This document shows, one piece after another, positions 12,900 to 25,699 of a DNA stretch of 64,000 bases (position 1 is the first letter of the stretch; each line of letters begins with the position of its first letter). The notes under the pieces were generated by a model. The model did not search any database. It was not told where the DNA came from and saw only the letters and a list, made by a program, of their open reading frames with translations. The stretch is from NCBI GenBank assembly GCA_030737875.1, contig CM060922.1, forward strand, positions 302,303,456 through 302,367,455. Direction: 5' to 3'. The position numbers and the translations under genes are program-made. The stretch comes from Allium sativum. Taxonomy: Eukaryota; Streptophyta; Magnoliopsida; Asparagales; Amaryllidaceae.

Positions 12900-13108
12900 A
12901 TGACTGATCACTTCCCTTTTTATTTACTAAGTTATATCCTACGCTGTGCTATTCTGATGTTGTTACATGTTGTGATTCCGCTGTCATATCCATGTAAAAT
13001 CATTCTATTTATTGTTTTTTCTATTATCTATACTCTGCTATGATGATTAATGTGTTATATTCCAATGATTATCCTTAATACCGCCCCTCGGATTTTGGGA
13101 TCGTCACA

Positions 13109-13988
13109 ATTAGATTATAAATTATCATTGAAGTTAATTATATTTCTAAAAATAACCTTTAAAGAGAAATTAACTATTTCATTTATAGTTAATGATAAGG
13201 TAAGCCTTTTAATATAAAGGAGTTAAGGTTAATATCAGGAATTGATTTGGTAACCGGAACATGATTAATGGAGTCGAATAGGGTATTAAGCCCTTGTTAT
13301 AATTGAAAGGATTTTCAATAAGTTACATGTGTTTATGAGTTAAAATTTTGGATATAATTCCTAAAAGTAATTCTATAAAAAAGGAAGGTTTTTAAAACCA
13401 AGTTCTAAATCAAGCGGAAGTCAATAAATTGATTTTGATTAGAAAAGATCTAACGATAAGATCTAGAAACAGATGTCGTAAACATGAAATGTAGTTTACT
13501 AAAAATAAACTAAGGTAAGTGGTTAATAAAGGGATGTTATAGTAAATGTAAGTGTTGGAATAATTCTTGAAATTGGAGATTTCGTTGATAAACTCCTATT
13601 TATTCCGAAGATAAGAATGTTGTCGTCCCAAGGTCTGAGAGGTAAATAAAATACCCCAACTTGTAACGACTTCATGATTATCCAAGGATGATGTTAGTTT
13701 AGAAAAGAGGATAGTGGAAGTGATTAAAATAAATATTTTCGTAAAGAATATCATGAACGATAATTCGAAGGATTATAAGTTTTTTGGGAATAAGTGAATG
13801 AGTGTAATTTATTTTCTATTCTATGATCTTTAACCAACAGGAAGGGTATATGACTGTATTGTTTAAACCCAAAGGTTTTGTTACCTTTTATAAACGAACA
13901 ACTAAAGTGTGTGCGTCGCACATGGTAATTTATTCAGTTGTGACTGTCCTTTGTAAATGAACAATTAAAGCACGTGTGTCGCACACAG
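13109..13988 (+). repeat. F 5' LTR, piece 2
   Basis: Begins with the ATTAG target duplication and matches the F 3' LTR from 60557 to 61415. It ends with CACAG (13984-13988), the target duplicated by element B. It holds two GTGTGCGTCGCACAC-type palindromes, the second interrupted by B. Non-coding. Confidence 0.9.
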
Positions 13989-15226
13989 TGTAACACCCCA
14001 CGTCCATTAATGTCACTCACATAGGGAATGCATTAACTTACATGGAGCGTATTTAGTGTATAGAACATAATATAACAAGACAGATATAAATAATGGTACT
14101 TGAAAATTTTAAAACAACTTTTATTGCAGCGGAGAAATAGTTTGATTAAAAAACTTCATAAACCAAGTAAACTGAATATCCATCTTGATAAATTGTTTTA
14201 GAGTACATAAAATAAAAATCATAAACCCCAACAAAAGTAGCCATAAAAGAGATGAGCTAAACTTTACTTTCAGCAATCCAATCACTTCCAAAAGAGAGAG
14301 AAAGAGATCCGAGATCAAGCTCCACTAGTACTAGTCTCACCCTGAGAACCTGGGGGAAGGAAGGAAGAAAAGAGGCGAAAATAAGGGGGTCAGACATAAA
14401 GTCTGGCGAGTATAATAACTTTAACAATATAATTATTAAAGTAACTAGGATAAGGCATAAACTGGTAAGATAAGATATGACCATGAAACAAGTGGGCATG
14501 ACAAAGCAAATAAGAGGAATATTCTGGCGTTAATCTCGTTCCTAATCACTATAGGATAATTACTATACTGCACCCCACTAGTCACGCCAAAAGTTGATCC
14601 CGCCTATAAAACTTAATAATGATAATGATAGTTCGTGTACCTCTAGCTGCCTTCATAGGTGCCGTCTGCCCCTATCTCCACTAGTTGTGCCAATTACGCC
14701 CATTCGATCGGCCCCCTAACTCATAGATACCCGTGCTGGTCCCACAGTGGGGTGTATCACTCCCAAAAGTGGCAACCTGATACCACCACATCTACACGAT
14801 GCAATAACGTCTTACCTATCAGCCCAGGCCCACGCACGCACATGACCTCATTGGACTTGCGTTGCCACCGCTAACCCGTTTTGACCTCTTACAATCAAAT
14901 CCAGTAAGCGTGTCCCATCCTCGACTTGGGTCGAGCTCACAAAGACACTTAATGGGTTACTAGTTTGAAAAGGGGCCCCATGCTTGACACAAGCCTTCCA
15001 CCTATGTTTGGTCCCCACTAAGGTTTCCTCACTTAACCTCATTCTTATTCATGTCTTCTTACATGTTTCAATCTTGGTTAAGTGTATCTAATCGTATTTC
15101 ACATGCCACCCAAGGCACCCACTTAATTTCACATGCCACCCAAGGCACCCACTTAACCCCCAATGTCCCACCACATGTTTATCTGGTTAAGTGTTACTTA
15201 ATTCATTAGAACCGTAACCTTGTAAA

Positions 15227-15436
15227 GACCTCCCGCATTAGGCTGACATTTGCGGTTGCTGGATTTGCCGGGCGGGTCCGGGCAGTCTTATACCGCAAAC
15301 GAGCCTAACCTCGTGTCTTTACAATTGTTACGCATTTAATTCGTGCCTTTGACCTCTCACATTAGACTGGCATTTGTGGCTGCTGGATTTGCCGGGCGGG
15401 TCCGGGCAGTCTTACACCACAAAAGAGTCTAACCTC
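15227..15436 (-). repeat. Tandem pair of LTR hairpin modules (B, 3' LTR)
   Basis: Copies at 15227-15313 and 15351-15436. On the minus strand copy 1 pairs TTAGGCT with AGCCTAA and TTTGCGGT with ACCGCAAA, while copy 2 pairs TTAGACT with AGTCTAA and TTTGTGG with CCACAAA. Changes in one arm are matched in the other. The core holds two GCCCGG motifs. Confidence 0.8.
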
Positions 15437-15860
15437 GTGTCGTACGCAGTTAATTATTACACATCTTTATTTAACCCCAAATTGGATTAATATCCCTATT
15501 CAAATTTGTCAATAAATTACAAATTTATTTATTTCCATAATTGTCTCTTAAAATTATGTCCATAAATACCAATTATGCCAATTAATGTCTCAAATTAATT
15601 ATATGCCTTTTAAGGTCATTTTATGCCAATTCACAATTTTTGTATATTCAATATTATCCCATCATCCCCATGCTATTCGTACGTTTTCATATGACATATG
15701 TTAGACTCGCAAATAGTCTAACTTATAAAAAGAAAAACAACATCACATAACACATAAAATAGATCTAAGGATCATGACATAAGATTACATAACCAATAAC
15801 TTGCATATAAATTTCATTCAAACTAGCATATGATACAAAACTAGCATAGGTAATGGGCAT

Positions 15861-16070
15861 AAACTTGCATAACTAATGTACTGCTATAGATCCAAACATA
15901 AAAGTGTGAACTTGCATAAGGATCTAAACATAAACATGTAAACTTGCATATAGATCTAAACATAAAGATGTAAACTTGCATATAGATCTAATTAAACATA
16001 AAGATGTAAACTTGCATATGAGTCTAAACATAAAGATGTAAACTCGCATATAGATCTAGACATAAAGATT
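15861..16070 (-). repeat. About 30-base tandem repeats in the LTR of B
   Basis: Around six imperfect units of AACTTGCATATAGATCTAAA followed by CATAAAGATGT. The same array lies in the other LTR at 42923-43125. Looser AACTTGCATAAGAT copies continue to about 16250. Confidence 0.8.
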
Positions 16071-16601
16071 AATGTCACATAAACTAGCATATGCATATAC
16101 ATATCTCACATATATTTTAACAACCCAAACTTGCATAAGATTCATACATGAATATATGATCCAATCATCACAAACTTGCATAAGATATATCATTCAACTT
16201 GCATAAGATTCACATAAGAACTAACATATGATCCAACTTGCATAAGACTAACATATGATTCAACACCACAAACATACATATAATTTACATCACATGATTC
16301 AAAATCATATTCTAATAATCCCAATTATACCTTATCATAATTAAATTAATTAATTATTTTATGAAAGCTATCATACTCAAAATTAAAAAGAATAGTCTTG
16401 TCTTTCTGGGATCTGTATTCTGAAACTAATTTGCTCACCTTTGATGTAGACTAATCATTATTTAGATTTGATTTGATTTTGATTCAATATTCTATCTTGT
16501 TTTAGGGTTGAAAGTGTATGGCGGCTACTCTAGGTTCTCCATTGATGGCATGGCGGCTCTTGTTATGAATTAATGTGATTAGGGTTAGGGGTTTAGGAGT
16601 G

Positions 16602-16770
16602 TTTTTATAGAAGTTTAATTTAATAAGAGTCGTCGGATTAACGTAGGGATAACCAGAACCATCAGGACCACTCAGATGCCACATCAGCCCTTATGGTGAA
16701 TCGGGCCTCGGGTTGACAGCCAAACACCCTGGATCGACCCCTAGTCGACCCAACGGAGCTTGGGTCGACT
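16602..16770 (-). promoter_or_regulatory. GTCGAC cluster plus TATA box in the 3' LTR of B
   Basis: On the minus strand, a cluster of two GTCGAC sites and a related GTCGAT (16731-16770) precedes TATAAAAA (16602-16609) by about 122 bases. CCTAAACCCCTAACCCTAAT follows the TATA box. The copy in the 5' LTR is at 43634-43801. Confidence 0.6.
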
Positions 16771-17046
16771 CCAAAAATGGTGCGGTTCGGCTATTCCCCC
16801 TCCCGATTCGCTGTTTTGATCTTTTTTTTGAATATTATATATATATATATTTCTCATATGCATATAAACTTCAAGGCTTAATAACTTCTTCATAAGTTAT
16901 CCGTTTTATGCAAACCAAATGTCTATCTTAACACAAAATTTTGAGACGAACATAATAGTGCAACCCATTTCACTTAATTCTTCTTCTAAAAATTAAGTAT
17001 ACTTTAATTTGTGAATTTTAATGTTATAAAATTACGGGGTGTTACA

Positions 17047-17080
17047 TTCTCCCCTCCTTAAAGGATTTCGTCCCCGAAAT
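17047..17080 (-). other. Polypurine tract and pre-PPT hairpin of B
   Basis: Read on the minus strand, ATTTCGGGGACGAAAT (17065-17080) is followed by CCTTTAAGGAGGGGAGAA at the LTR edge. The hairpin has a six-pair stem and a GGGA loop. Confidence 0.85.
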
Positions 17081-17664
17081 CTCTAAGTCAAGAAGAATGT
17101 ATCCTACCAACCAATCATCCATCTACTCAACAATTATCCACAAGCATCCGTTGTCCTTAAAGAAATTTCTAATGCTATATGAACTTATGCAAAAATGTGT
17201 GTATATGTTCCTTATCTAATGCAAAGATCAGGCGGTCCACTGATTCAGTTGACCTCATTAATGCAAATCATGATAGTGTCATGCGTCCATTATGTATGCG
17301 AAAGAATCCTATCGATACATATTATTTCTACATGTGTGCACAACCATTCATCAAAATGCAGCATCCATATTATATAACAACCATTATACATCCATTAATT
17401 TAGATATGCACACGCATTTATTTGCAACATGAAGGTGATTGAGCCGGTCTAGTGCCTAATGTGTGTGTACATGCATCCACGAGAAACCACTAGCAACCAC
17501 TTGCATCCATTTGCATCCACCAAACATAACATGTCTCAAAACATATGTTTGCAACCATAGGGTTCTTCCTAACTAAAGATCGAAGATGTCATCGCAAAGA
17601 TAATACTAAAAGATAGGACAAGTGTCAACAAAGCGGTAGAAAAAGGAGAAATTAAAACATACCC
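17081..17664 (-). other. 3' non-coding region of element B
   Basis: Lies between the end of pol and the polypurine tract. Its TTGCAACCAC/TTGCATCCAC repeats (minus-strand GTGGATGCAA, GTGGTTGCAA) correspond to the same region of element E at 35890-36365, showing that the two are related families. No coding frame. Confidence 0.75.
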
Positions 17665-19134
17665 TCAAAAAGGAAAGGGTACAGCGTACGCATTTTGTCT
17701 TCCGTCTCCCAAGTCGCGTCTCTTTGAGCATCTCCCCATTGCACTTTGACCAACTTGGCCTCTTTGTTGCGAAGCTTTTTGACCTCCGATACTAGAATGC
17801 GTGTAGGAGCTCCATCTGATCGTGGCATTGCGCTCTACTTCCACTTCTTCGAGCGTGCTCGGCTCTACCACTTCCGCCGTATCGTGCAAACACTTACGCA
17901 AATGCGAAACATGAAACACGTTATGAACTCCGCTGAGCTTCTCTGGTAACTTTACTCTATACGCCATCTGCCCAATCCTCTCTGTAATTGGAAAGGGTCC
18001 TACAAACCTTGGTGCCAACTTCCCTACTGATCCAAAGCGGACTACGTTTCTCAACGGTGGCACCTTAACAAAAACCATGTCCCCAACATTGAACTCAAGA
18101 TTGGTCCGTCTCCTATCAGCATATGACTTTTGTTGGTCCTGCACCGTCTTCAATCGCCGTCGAATCAGGTCTATTTTCTCTGAAGTCTCCCTAGTCATGT
18201 CGGGTCCAAGAAAAACCTTGTTCGTGGATTCCCACCAACAAGTAGGTGATCGGCACGGTCATCCATAAAGAGCCTCAAAAGGTGCCATGCCAATGCTAGC
18301 CTGAAAACTATTATTATAGGTGAACTCCACTAGTGGAAGATGTTCTTCCCATGTTCCTCCAAAGTATAGGATGCGTAGCCTTAGAAGGTCTTCTAGAATC
18401 CGATTTACTCTCTCGGTCTGGCCGTCTGTCTGAGGATGATAAGCGGTACTTAAGCATAATTGCGTTCCAACCGCCTCTTGTAAGCTTTCCCAAAATTCAC
18501 TCGTGAAAATGGGATCTCTATCGCTCACAATGTTAGAGGGTATGCCTTGCAAACGAACTATCTCTCGAAGGTAAACGGATGCTAACCATGCGGTGTTCCT
18601 TCTACTTTTAACGGGATTAAAATGGGCACTTTTAGTAAGTCGGTCTACAATTACCCAAAACCCTATATTACCCTTCCTTGATCTTAGTAACCCATCTACA
18701 AAATCCATGGAAACACTTTCCCATTTCCAAAGCGGAATCTCTAAAGGGTGGAGCAAACCTCCAGGCTTCTTTTACTCCGCCTTGACTTGTTGGCACACTA
18801 AGCATCTAGCAATGAACTCGGTCACGTCCTTCTTCATTCCAGCCCAAAAGAACACTCGCTTCGTATCCCTATACATCTTATCACCACCGGGATGTATGGT
18901 CATCTTAGAGCGATGTGAGTCTTCAAGAATTGCCTTCTTCAAACTCTCGTTTTGTGGTACGCAAAGTCTTCCATTTCTACGTAGCCAACCTCTCTTATCT
19001 ATAGCATATATATCAAGATGACTCGAGGACTCCCTTCCTATAAGCTTGCCTACTATCTCAACCAACCGTGGGTCATTTCGCTGTGCCTCTCCAACTTGAC
19101 CCAAAAGTTTAGGTTGCACCTCTAACGATGCCAA
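17665..19134 (-). pseudogene. pol: Integrase and chromodomain-like tail of B, broken
   Basis: Integrase would insert the DNA copy into the genome. The frame at 18772-19134 holds the zinc-binding H-H-C-C region (HRSKMTIHPGG ... CLVCQQVK). The frame at 18259-18756 holds the core, with VSMDFVDG, IVSDRDP and [12 protein letters not shown] carrying the D, D and E residues. The frame at 17665-18198 gives the C-terminal domain ([22 protein letters not shown]). A stop separates zinc region and core, and a shift near 18200 separates core and tail. The chromodomain part (KLVKVQWG, ATWET) is in another frame from about 17800. A chromodomain would target histone marks. The order and the tail fit the Tekay/Del type of chromovirus, an assignment by motif likeness only. 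Confidence 0.9.
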
Positions 19135-20946
19135 TAATCAGGGTACATAATCGACAGAGGGTCTGAAGTCAAAGGAAGATATATACTCCAAACTCTGCCG
19201 CTATACGAACAAAGGACTTAAAGTTAACTTCTTTCTACTTAAGGCGTCGGCTACAACGTTACCCTTGCCAGGGGTATATGCGATCTCAAAATCGTAGGAT
19301 GCCAAAAATTCCATGCCTCAAGTTTAGGTCCTTCTGAGAGGATAAGTACTTTAGCGACTTATGGTCTGTATACAACTCAAACCTCTCGCCAAGCAAATAA
19401 TGACGCCATGACTTAAGCGCAAAAACTATGGCCGCCAACTCTAAGTCATGGGTAGGGTAATTTTTCTCGTGTGCTTTCAACTATCTTCCACCATAGCATA
19501 TTACCTTTCCCTCTTGCATTAAAACTGCACCAAGCCCTGTCCCGCAAGCATCGGTATATATAGTGAATGTCTTACTCCCGTCTGGCAAAGCTAAAACTGG
19601 AGCTGTCGTCAAAGCCCTCTTCAGATGTTGGAAAGCATCGTCACAGTCAATGTCCCAAGTAAAAGTCAAATTCTTCTTCGTTAATCGAGTGAGAGGGGCT
19701 GATATCTTCGCGAAGTCCTTAATGAACTTCCTATAATAGACAGCCAACCCTAAAAAGCTTCTTACTTCTGCTGCGTTCTTAGGAGTTTTCCAATCTTGGA
19801 TTGCCACCACCTTGGCGGGATCCACAGTTATCCCTTCCTTATTGACCACGTGTTCTAAGAACCTCACTTCTTTTCTCCAAAAATGGCACTTAGAGAACTT
19901 AGATTTTAGCTGATGCACTCGTAGGGTCTCTAAGACTTCCCTAAGATGTAGGGCATGCTCTTCTTCATTTTTAGAGAAAACCAGAATATCTTCTACAAAG
20001 ACTACCACAAACTTGTTTAGAAACTCCCTAAACACCTACTCATTAAATAAACAAAGTATGCGGGTGCATTCATCAAACCAAAAGGCATGACGAGCCACTC
20101 AAAGAAACCATCAGGAGTTCTAAAGGCAGTCTTATCGATGTTATCTTTAGCCACCCTTAGCTGATGAAACCCTGTAGCTAAATCCAGTTGCGAGAAAACT
20201 GAAGCACCCACGAATTGATCGAATAAATCATCTATCCTCTGCAATGGGTGCCTGTTCTTCTTTGTTAGCTTATTCAGCTCTCTATAGTCCGTGCACAATC
20301 TAAGTGAACCATCAGCTTTTGTAGCAAAAACGACTGGAGCACCCTACTCCGAAATACTTCTTCTTATGAACCCCTTCTCAAGCAATTCTTTCACTTGCTT
20401 ACTGAGTTCTCTTCTCTCTCTCGGAGCCATGTGGCGCACTGGTAATGCAACTGGCTTTGTATTATCTACTAGATATATTCGAAAGTCTATCTCGCGCCTC
20501 GGGGGTAAAACCTCGAACTTCATCGAAGACGTCACTATATTCACGACCACATGAACAGATTTCAAATCATCATTGGATGCGTCTAGGGATTCTAGGTAGC
20601 TAAGCATTACCGGACCTCTAGGGTCATAAGAAATATCAAGGGTTTTTCCACAACGAGTCAACAATCTAACTACCCTTCTTTCACAATCTAGGATGGCACC
20701 GTATCTAGTTAGCCAATCCATACCTAGAATCAAGCCATAGCCCGTGAAGCCAAGAACAAATGCGTTGCATTCAAACTCAACGCCAAAGGTAGACACTCTC
20801 AAATCCCGACAAATCATAGAAAGATGAGCCGAACCACCAATAGGATTTGAGACTACTATGGGATCCATAACTAGACAAGTATTTAGGTGCAATGTTTCAA
20901 CTAACGAAGCAGATACAAACGAGTGTGAAGCACCAGAGTCAAACAA
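19135..20946 (-). pseudogene. pol: Protease, reverse transcriptase and RNase H of B, broken
   Basis: The frame at 20344-20946 starts at the aspartic protease motif FDSGASHSF and runs into the N-terminal reverse-transcriptase region (MAPRERREL). Reverse transcriptase continues in 20017-20298 ([27 protein letters not shown]) and 19481-20035, then RNase H ([21 protein letters not shown] at 19286-19480). Several stops and shifts separate the frames. The usual FVDD catalytic motif reads FVED: codon 19991-19993 gives Glu for the first catalytic Asp. With the stops this makes a working enzyme very unlikely. Confidence 0.92.
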
Positions 20947-21990
20947 AGTACGAACAGGATGATCAAACAGAAAAACTAAAATTTCAATGGAAATGTTTCT
21001 ACCTTTCTCCTATCCTGGTGCCATGAGAGCCTGAATATGCCCTCTCGCCTGCCCTGGTGCCGTGAGAGCCTGAAGCTGCCCTCCAGAAGTTCTTTGCCCT
21101 TGCCCCTGTTTCCTTGGGAAGTCCTTAACTAGATGACCTGCCTCTCCACAGTGGAAACAGCCAGTCTTCTTCTTTTTCCTATAGTCTTTACTCAGATGGC
21201 CTGGTGTCCCATAATTAAAGCACTTCTTCTTTCCTTCGCCATTATTGTTCTACCCGCCTTTCTTGTTTTGTTGTTGTGGTTTCTTTTGGTCCCCTTTCTT
21301 CTCCGGTGCCTTATTAGCATTAGCACCTTTCTCTTCCTCATGCATAAGCGCCACGTCAACCAATTTCTCAAAGGTAGCCCCCATAGGAATGTGGGTCATA
21401 GCTAACCCATGTAGTGGCTCATTCAAACCCTTAACGAACCTTAGGGCCTTCTTCTCAGGTGTGTTTACCAATTCCAAGGCAAATCTCGTCAAATGATTGA
21501 ACTTGTTGACGTACTCCTTTACTGATAAATCCCCTTGTTTCAACGCCAAAAATTTTCCATATATAAATTCTCTTCTGCTCGTGAGAGAAACTGCATTTCG
21601 AACCTACACTTGAAATCCATCCATGTCTCCACTGGACGCTCTCCGTTCGTGACCTCCCACCAAAACGAGGCTTCGTCTTTCATTAACCAAGCAGCCAATT
21701 GGACCTTCCTTCCATCTTCTACTTCGAAAATACCAAATAGATCTTCCACCTCCTTAAGCCAATTTCGAGCTTCAACAAACGTCTCTGTTCCGTGAAAAGG
21801 TTTTCCGCCCATTGCTCTAAAATCTTTGCATATCTTTGCAAAAGTATCAACGCGGGGGGGAGGAGGAGGAGGAAGAGCATTTGCTGGGCCTGCGACATTA
21901 GCCCTAGCTTCCAGATACCATCTAAACCATCCTGGTATCGGTATCCCCTCGGGTATCTTGAGAATTCCCGATATGTTGAAAAGAAAATGA
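20947..21990 (-). pseudogene. gag: gag of element B, broken
   Basis: Gag forms the particle that packages element RNA. The N-terminus, best matched at 21860-21975 to the start of the E Gag (EGIP-P-WFR-Y-EAR), is in a different frame from the following capsid-like part (21540-21812, MGGKPFHGTETFVEARNWLKE; 21250-21549, DLSVKEYVNKFNHL). Two zinc knuckles are expected at about 21115-21240; their Cys positions are partly lost (CFNYGTPGH; a Phe replaces the last Cys of the second). Proline-rich codons near 21860 carry a poly-G/C slip (GGGGGG), a likely place for the first shift. Confidence 0.88.
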
Positions 21991-22119
21991 AGAGATTCAA
22001 AATGAAGAATTCGAAAGAAAAATATATGGCTCTTTGGGGGTTATGTTTTTAAAACAAACTTTTCTCTTGAAAATACTTTCCTTAAAACATACTTTTGAAA
22101 GTATTTCTTTATAAAATGC

Positions 22120-22182
22120 TTTTTGAAAAATAGTTTTTCAAAATTCATATCTAGTCTGGTAACCTTCAGCTTTGATACCACG
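22120..22182 (-). other. Leader hairpin and primer-binding site of B
   Basis: On the minus strand the primer site TGGTATCAAAGC (22169-22180, one base from the usual TGGTATCAGAGC) follows the 5' LTR. A TTTTGAAAA / TTTTTCAAAA hairpin lies at 22120-22145. The same hairpin follows the primer site of E. Confidence 0.75.
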
Positions 22183-24079
22183 TGTAACACCCCACGTCCA
22201 TTAATGTCACTCACAAAGGGAATGCATTAACTTCCATGGAGCATATTAAGTGAATAAAACAGAATATAACAAGACAGATATAAATAATGGTACTTGAAAA
22301 TTTTAAAACAACTTTTATTGCAGCGAAGAAATAGTTTGATTACAACAACTTCATAAACCAAGTAAACTTAATATCCATCTTGATAAATTGTTTCAGAGTA
22401 CATAAAATAAAAAGCATAAACCCCAACACAAGTAGCCATAAAAGAGATGAGCTGAACTTTACTTTCAGCAATCCAAGCACTTCCAAAAGAGAGAGAAAGA
22501 GATCCGAGATCAAGCTCCACTAGTACTAGTCCCACCCTAAGAACCTAGGGGGAGGGGGGAAGGAAGAAAAGAGGCAGAAACAAGGGGGTCAGATATAAAG
22601 TCTGGCGAGTATAATAACTTTAACAATATAATTATTAAAGTAACTAGGATAAGGCATAAACTGGTAAGATAAGATATGACCATGAAACAAGTGGGCATGA
22701 CAAAGCAAATAAGAGGAATATTCTGGCGTTAATCTCGTTCCTAATCACTATAGGATAATTACTATACTGCACCACCACTAGTCACCCTAAAAGTTGATCT
22801 CGCCTACAAAACTTAATAATGATAATGGTAGTTCGTGTACCCCTAGCTGCCTTTATAGGTGTCGTCTGTCCGTATCTCCACTAGTTGTACCCACTACCCC
22901 TATTCGATCGGCTTCCTAACTCGTAGATACCCGTGCTGGTCCCACAGTGGGGTGTATCACTCCCCAAAGTGGCAACCCGATACCACCAGAGATGCACGGC
23001 TTATATCTACACGATGCAACAACGTCTTACCTACCAGCCCGGGCCCACGCACGCACATCACCCCGTTGGACTTGCGTTGCCACCGCTAACCCGTTTTGAC
23101 TTCTTACAATCAAATCTAGTAAGCGTGTCCCATCCTCGACTTGGGTCGAGCTCACAAAGATACTTAATGGGTTACTGGTTTGAAAAGGGCCCCCATGCTT
23201 GACACAAGCCTTCCACCTATGCTTGGTCCCCACTAAGGTTTCCCCACTTAACCTCATTCTTATTCATGTCTTCTTACATGTTTCAATCTTGGTTAAGTGC
23301 ATCTAATCGTATTTCACATGGCACCCAAGGCACCCACTTAATTTCACATGCCACCCAAGGAACCCACTTAACCCCCCATGTCCCACCATATGTTTATCTG
23401 GTTAAGTGTTACTTAATTCATTAGAACCGTAACCTTGTAAAGACCTCCCACATTAGGCTGACATTTGCGGTTGCTGGATTTTCCGGGCGGGTCCGGGCAG
23501 TCTTATACCGTAAACGAGCCTAACCTCGTGTCTTTACAATTGTTACGCATTTAATTCGTGCCTTTGACCTCTCACATTAGACTGGCATTTGTGGCTGCTG
23601 GATTTGCCGAGCGGGTCCGGGCAGTCTTACACCACAAAAGAGTCTAACCTCGTGTCTTAGGCGGTTAATTATCACACATCTTTATTTAACCCCAAATTGG
23701 ATTAATATCCCTATTCAAATTTGTCAATAAATTCCAAATTTATTTATGTCCATATATGTCTCTTAAAATTATGTCTATAAATAACAATTATGCCAATTAA
23801 TGTCTCAAATTAATTATATGCCTTTTAAGGCCATTTTATGCCAATTCACAATTTATGTATATTCAATATTATCCCATCATCCCCACGCTATTCATACGTT
23901 TTCATATGACATATGTTAGACTCGCAAGTAGTCTAACTTATAAAAAGAAAAACAACATCTCATAACACATAAAATAGATCTAAGGATCATGACATAAGAT
24001 TACATAACCAATAACTTGCATATGATTTTCATTCAAACTAGCATATGATACAAAACTAGCATAGGTAATGGGCATAAAC
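22183..24079 (-). repeat. 5' LTR of element B, piece next to the primer site
   Basis: Matches 13989-15866 of the other LTR. It includes the hairpin modules at 23442-23528 and 23566-23652. It ends with TAAAC (24075-24079), the target duplicated by D. Confidence 0.93.
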
Positions 24080-25534
24080 TGAAGGGAATTCACAATCGAA
24101 TTAATGCCCAAAATTATGTCTTAACAGATTAAAAACATAGATCTATTGCAAGAATAATAATTGAAACTAATTAAAATTATGATTCATACCTGCTGTGTCG
24201 AATTCACGAAGAGATCTAATGGATCTCGAGATAAAACCAGATCGGAGCTTCGAATCGGAAGCGTGACAAATCGCCGTGCTCTCTACTGGTATCCACGCAA
24301 ACATTGTCTTCGATCGGATCGAAGTGGAGAGGAAGTAAGCAGTGCTAGCCGCCATTCCCAGTTTTAATCTAGGGTTTTGGTATTTCTAAAAGGTCGGCTG
24401 CAAATAAAATGAATACCCGTGTATTTATATAAAAGAGGTAGACCCTTTTAACTAAACACATGTATTTATTAAACAAGGAACATTTCCTTTTACCATTTCA
24501 ACCGAAAAAATATCAACGATTGATGTTTAATTTATGTTACCCAAAATCAAAAACAGTCTTCCCCTTGCAATGTTCTAAGCGTGTGACCCTATAGGTTATT
24601 ACAACGTTGGCAATAATTCAAACAGTATTTAAATCATAAACAGTGAGTGGTATCTAGCAATACATCGTTGTTACCCAAGTTATAATAAGATCAATGATTC
24701 GATTCTACCTTTTCTGTGACCAGTGTCTCAATGCAATATAATCCCTTTAACCAATATATATCCAGGATTAAACTAGAGGCATGGATCGTATCGTCCTCGT
24801 TATAATTTAATCCGTTTTCTTGATTGATGAGTAGACTGTTTAAAACAAATCAGTATTTGAGCACGGCCATGCATTTCACAGTCACACTCAATCAAGAGGC
24901 CCATGGATATCACTACGAATATATCGTAGGGTTAAATTCCATATAGATCATTCATAATTTTTCATTCGACTCGAGATGTATCCAATAATCACCGTTATCG
25001 TTACTCTGTTACGAAATAACTTTAGATGATATCAAAACACAAATATCCTCGAATAAAATTATAATGATTTTAGGTCTGAGGACCATTACATCACCGTCAC
25101 TATGAGATTAACTTATGATACTGTTAATTATATTCCATAGAGTTATCTCACGGCGGGTCAGCCCAATACGCCATTCTCTAATACGTATTTATATCTTGAC
25201 TTTAATATCACGTATATTAATGATCAATGAGATGTGATCATCAGTCAATCAATATACTAGTCTCAACGCTTTATTGTTGTCCTATATTAACAATAAAACT
25301 TGACTAGGGGCATTTAAGAATTATAATACTTATTACATTATATAATCTCAAGTTCAGTCTTACTCGAACTATATAATTCCGTATAATTATTCTAAGGACT
25401 TCTATTATATTATTATTTATATTACGCAGTACATACAATATAATAGAATAATATTTTATTCCAAATAAAATAATAACATCAACAGTGTTATCAATCTCAT
25501 CAAATGAATTGCCTCTAGGGCACAAACTCTAACA
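24080..25534 (-). repeat. 3' LTR of element D
   Basis: 1455 bases, the same length as its partner. The minus-strand start TGTTAGAGTTTGTGCCCTAG is a common copia LTR start in plants. Open frames inside it (for example 24161-24367) also occur in the partner LTR but resemble no known protein. Confidence 0.92.
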
Positions 25535-25547
25535 ATCTCCCACTTGC
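25535..25547 (-). other. Polypurine tract of element D
   Basis: Minus-strand GCAAGTGGGAGAT directly precedes the TGTTAG LTR start, the typical copia arrangement. Confidence 0.85.
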
Positions 25548-25699
25548 ACTAGAGTCAATCATTTACATATCGTATACATATGAAACTAGTGTGACTATTA
25601 AACTTCTGCTGTGACAGAGTTTAATTCAGTAGGTCTGCAACATTATAACTTTTGTAACTTTGCAGATATGTTTATTTATTCTGTGAACAATTTCACATA

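Larger units (their letters stand above)
6958..13108 (+). mobile_element. Element A: solo LTR, 6.15 kb
   Basis: The unit begins TGTAATAACCCG and ends GATCGTCACA. It is flanked by ATTAG on both sides (6953-6957 and 13109-13113), and the empty site is at 60557-60561 in the F 3' LTR. I saw no primer site, polypurine tract, second LTR copy or coding motif inside, so a recombination-derived solo LTR is the simplest reading. It carries a GTCGAC at 7432-7437, a telo-box-like AAACCCTAGCCGCC near 7809-7822, a 125-base tandem array and three small hairpins. The GC-rich 7801-8110 stretch gives antisense open frames that look fortuitous. The host family of the LTR is not represented elsewhere in the window. 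Confidence 0.85.
13989..17046 (-). repeat. 3' LTR of element B
   Basis: On the minus strand it runs from TGTAACACCCCGT to GTGGGGTGTTACA. It contains the promoter block, the tandem 30-base repeats, a pair of hairpin modules, and splice-like signals: donor AAAG|GTGAGC at about 16440 and acceptor CCCCCAG at 14350-14356, read on the minus strand. Confidence 0.93.

Noticed and set aside
6958..13108. Complete element instead of a solo LTR
   Set aside because: No primer site, polypurine tract or repeated end sequence was found inside; the ends and the ATTAG duplication fit a single LTR.
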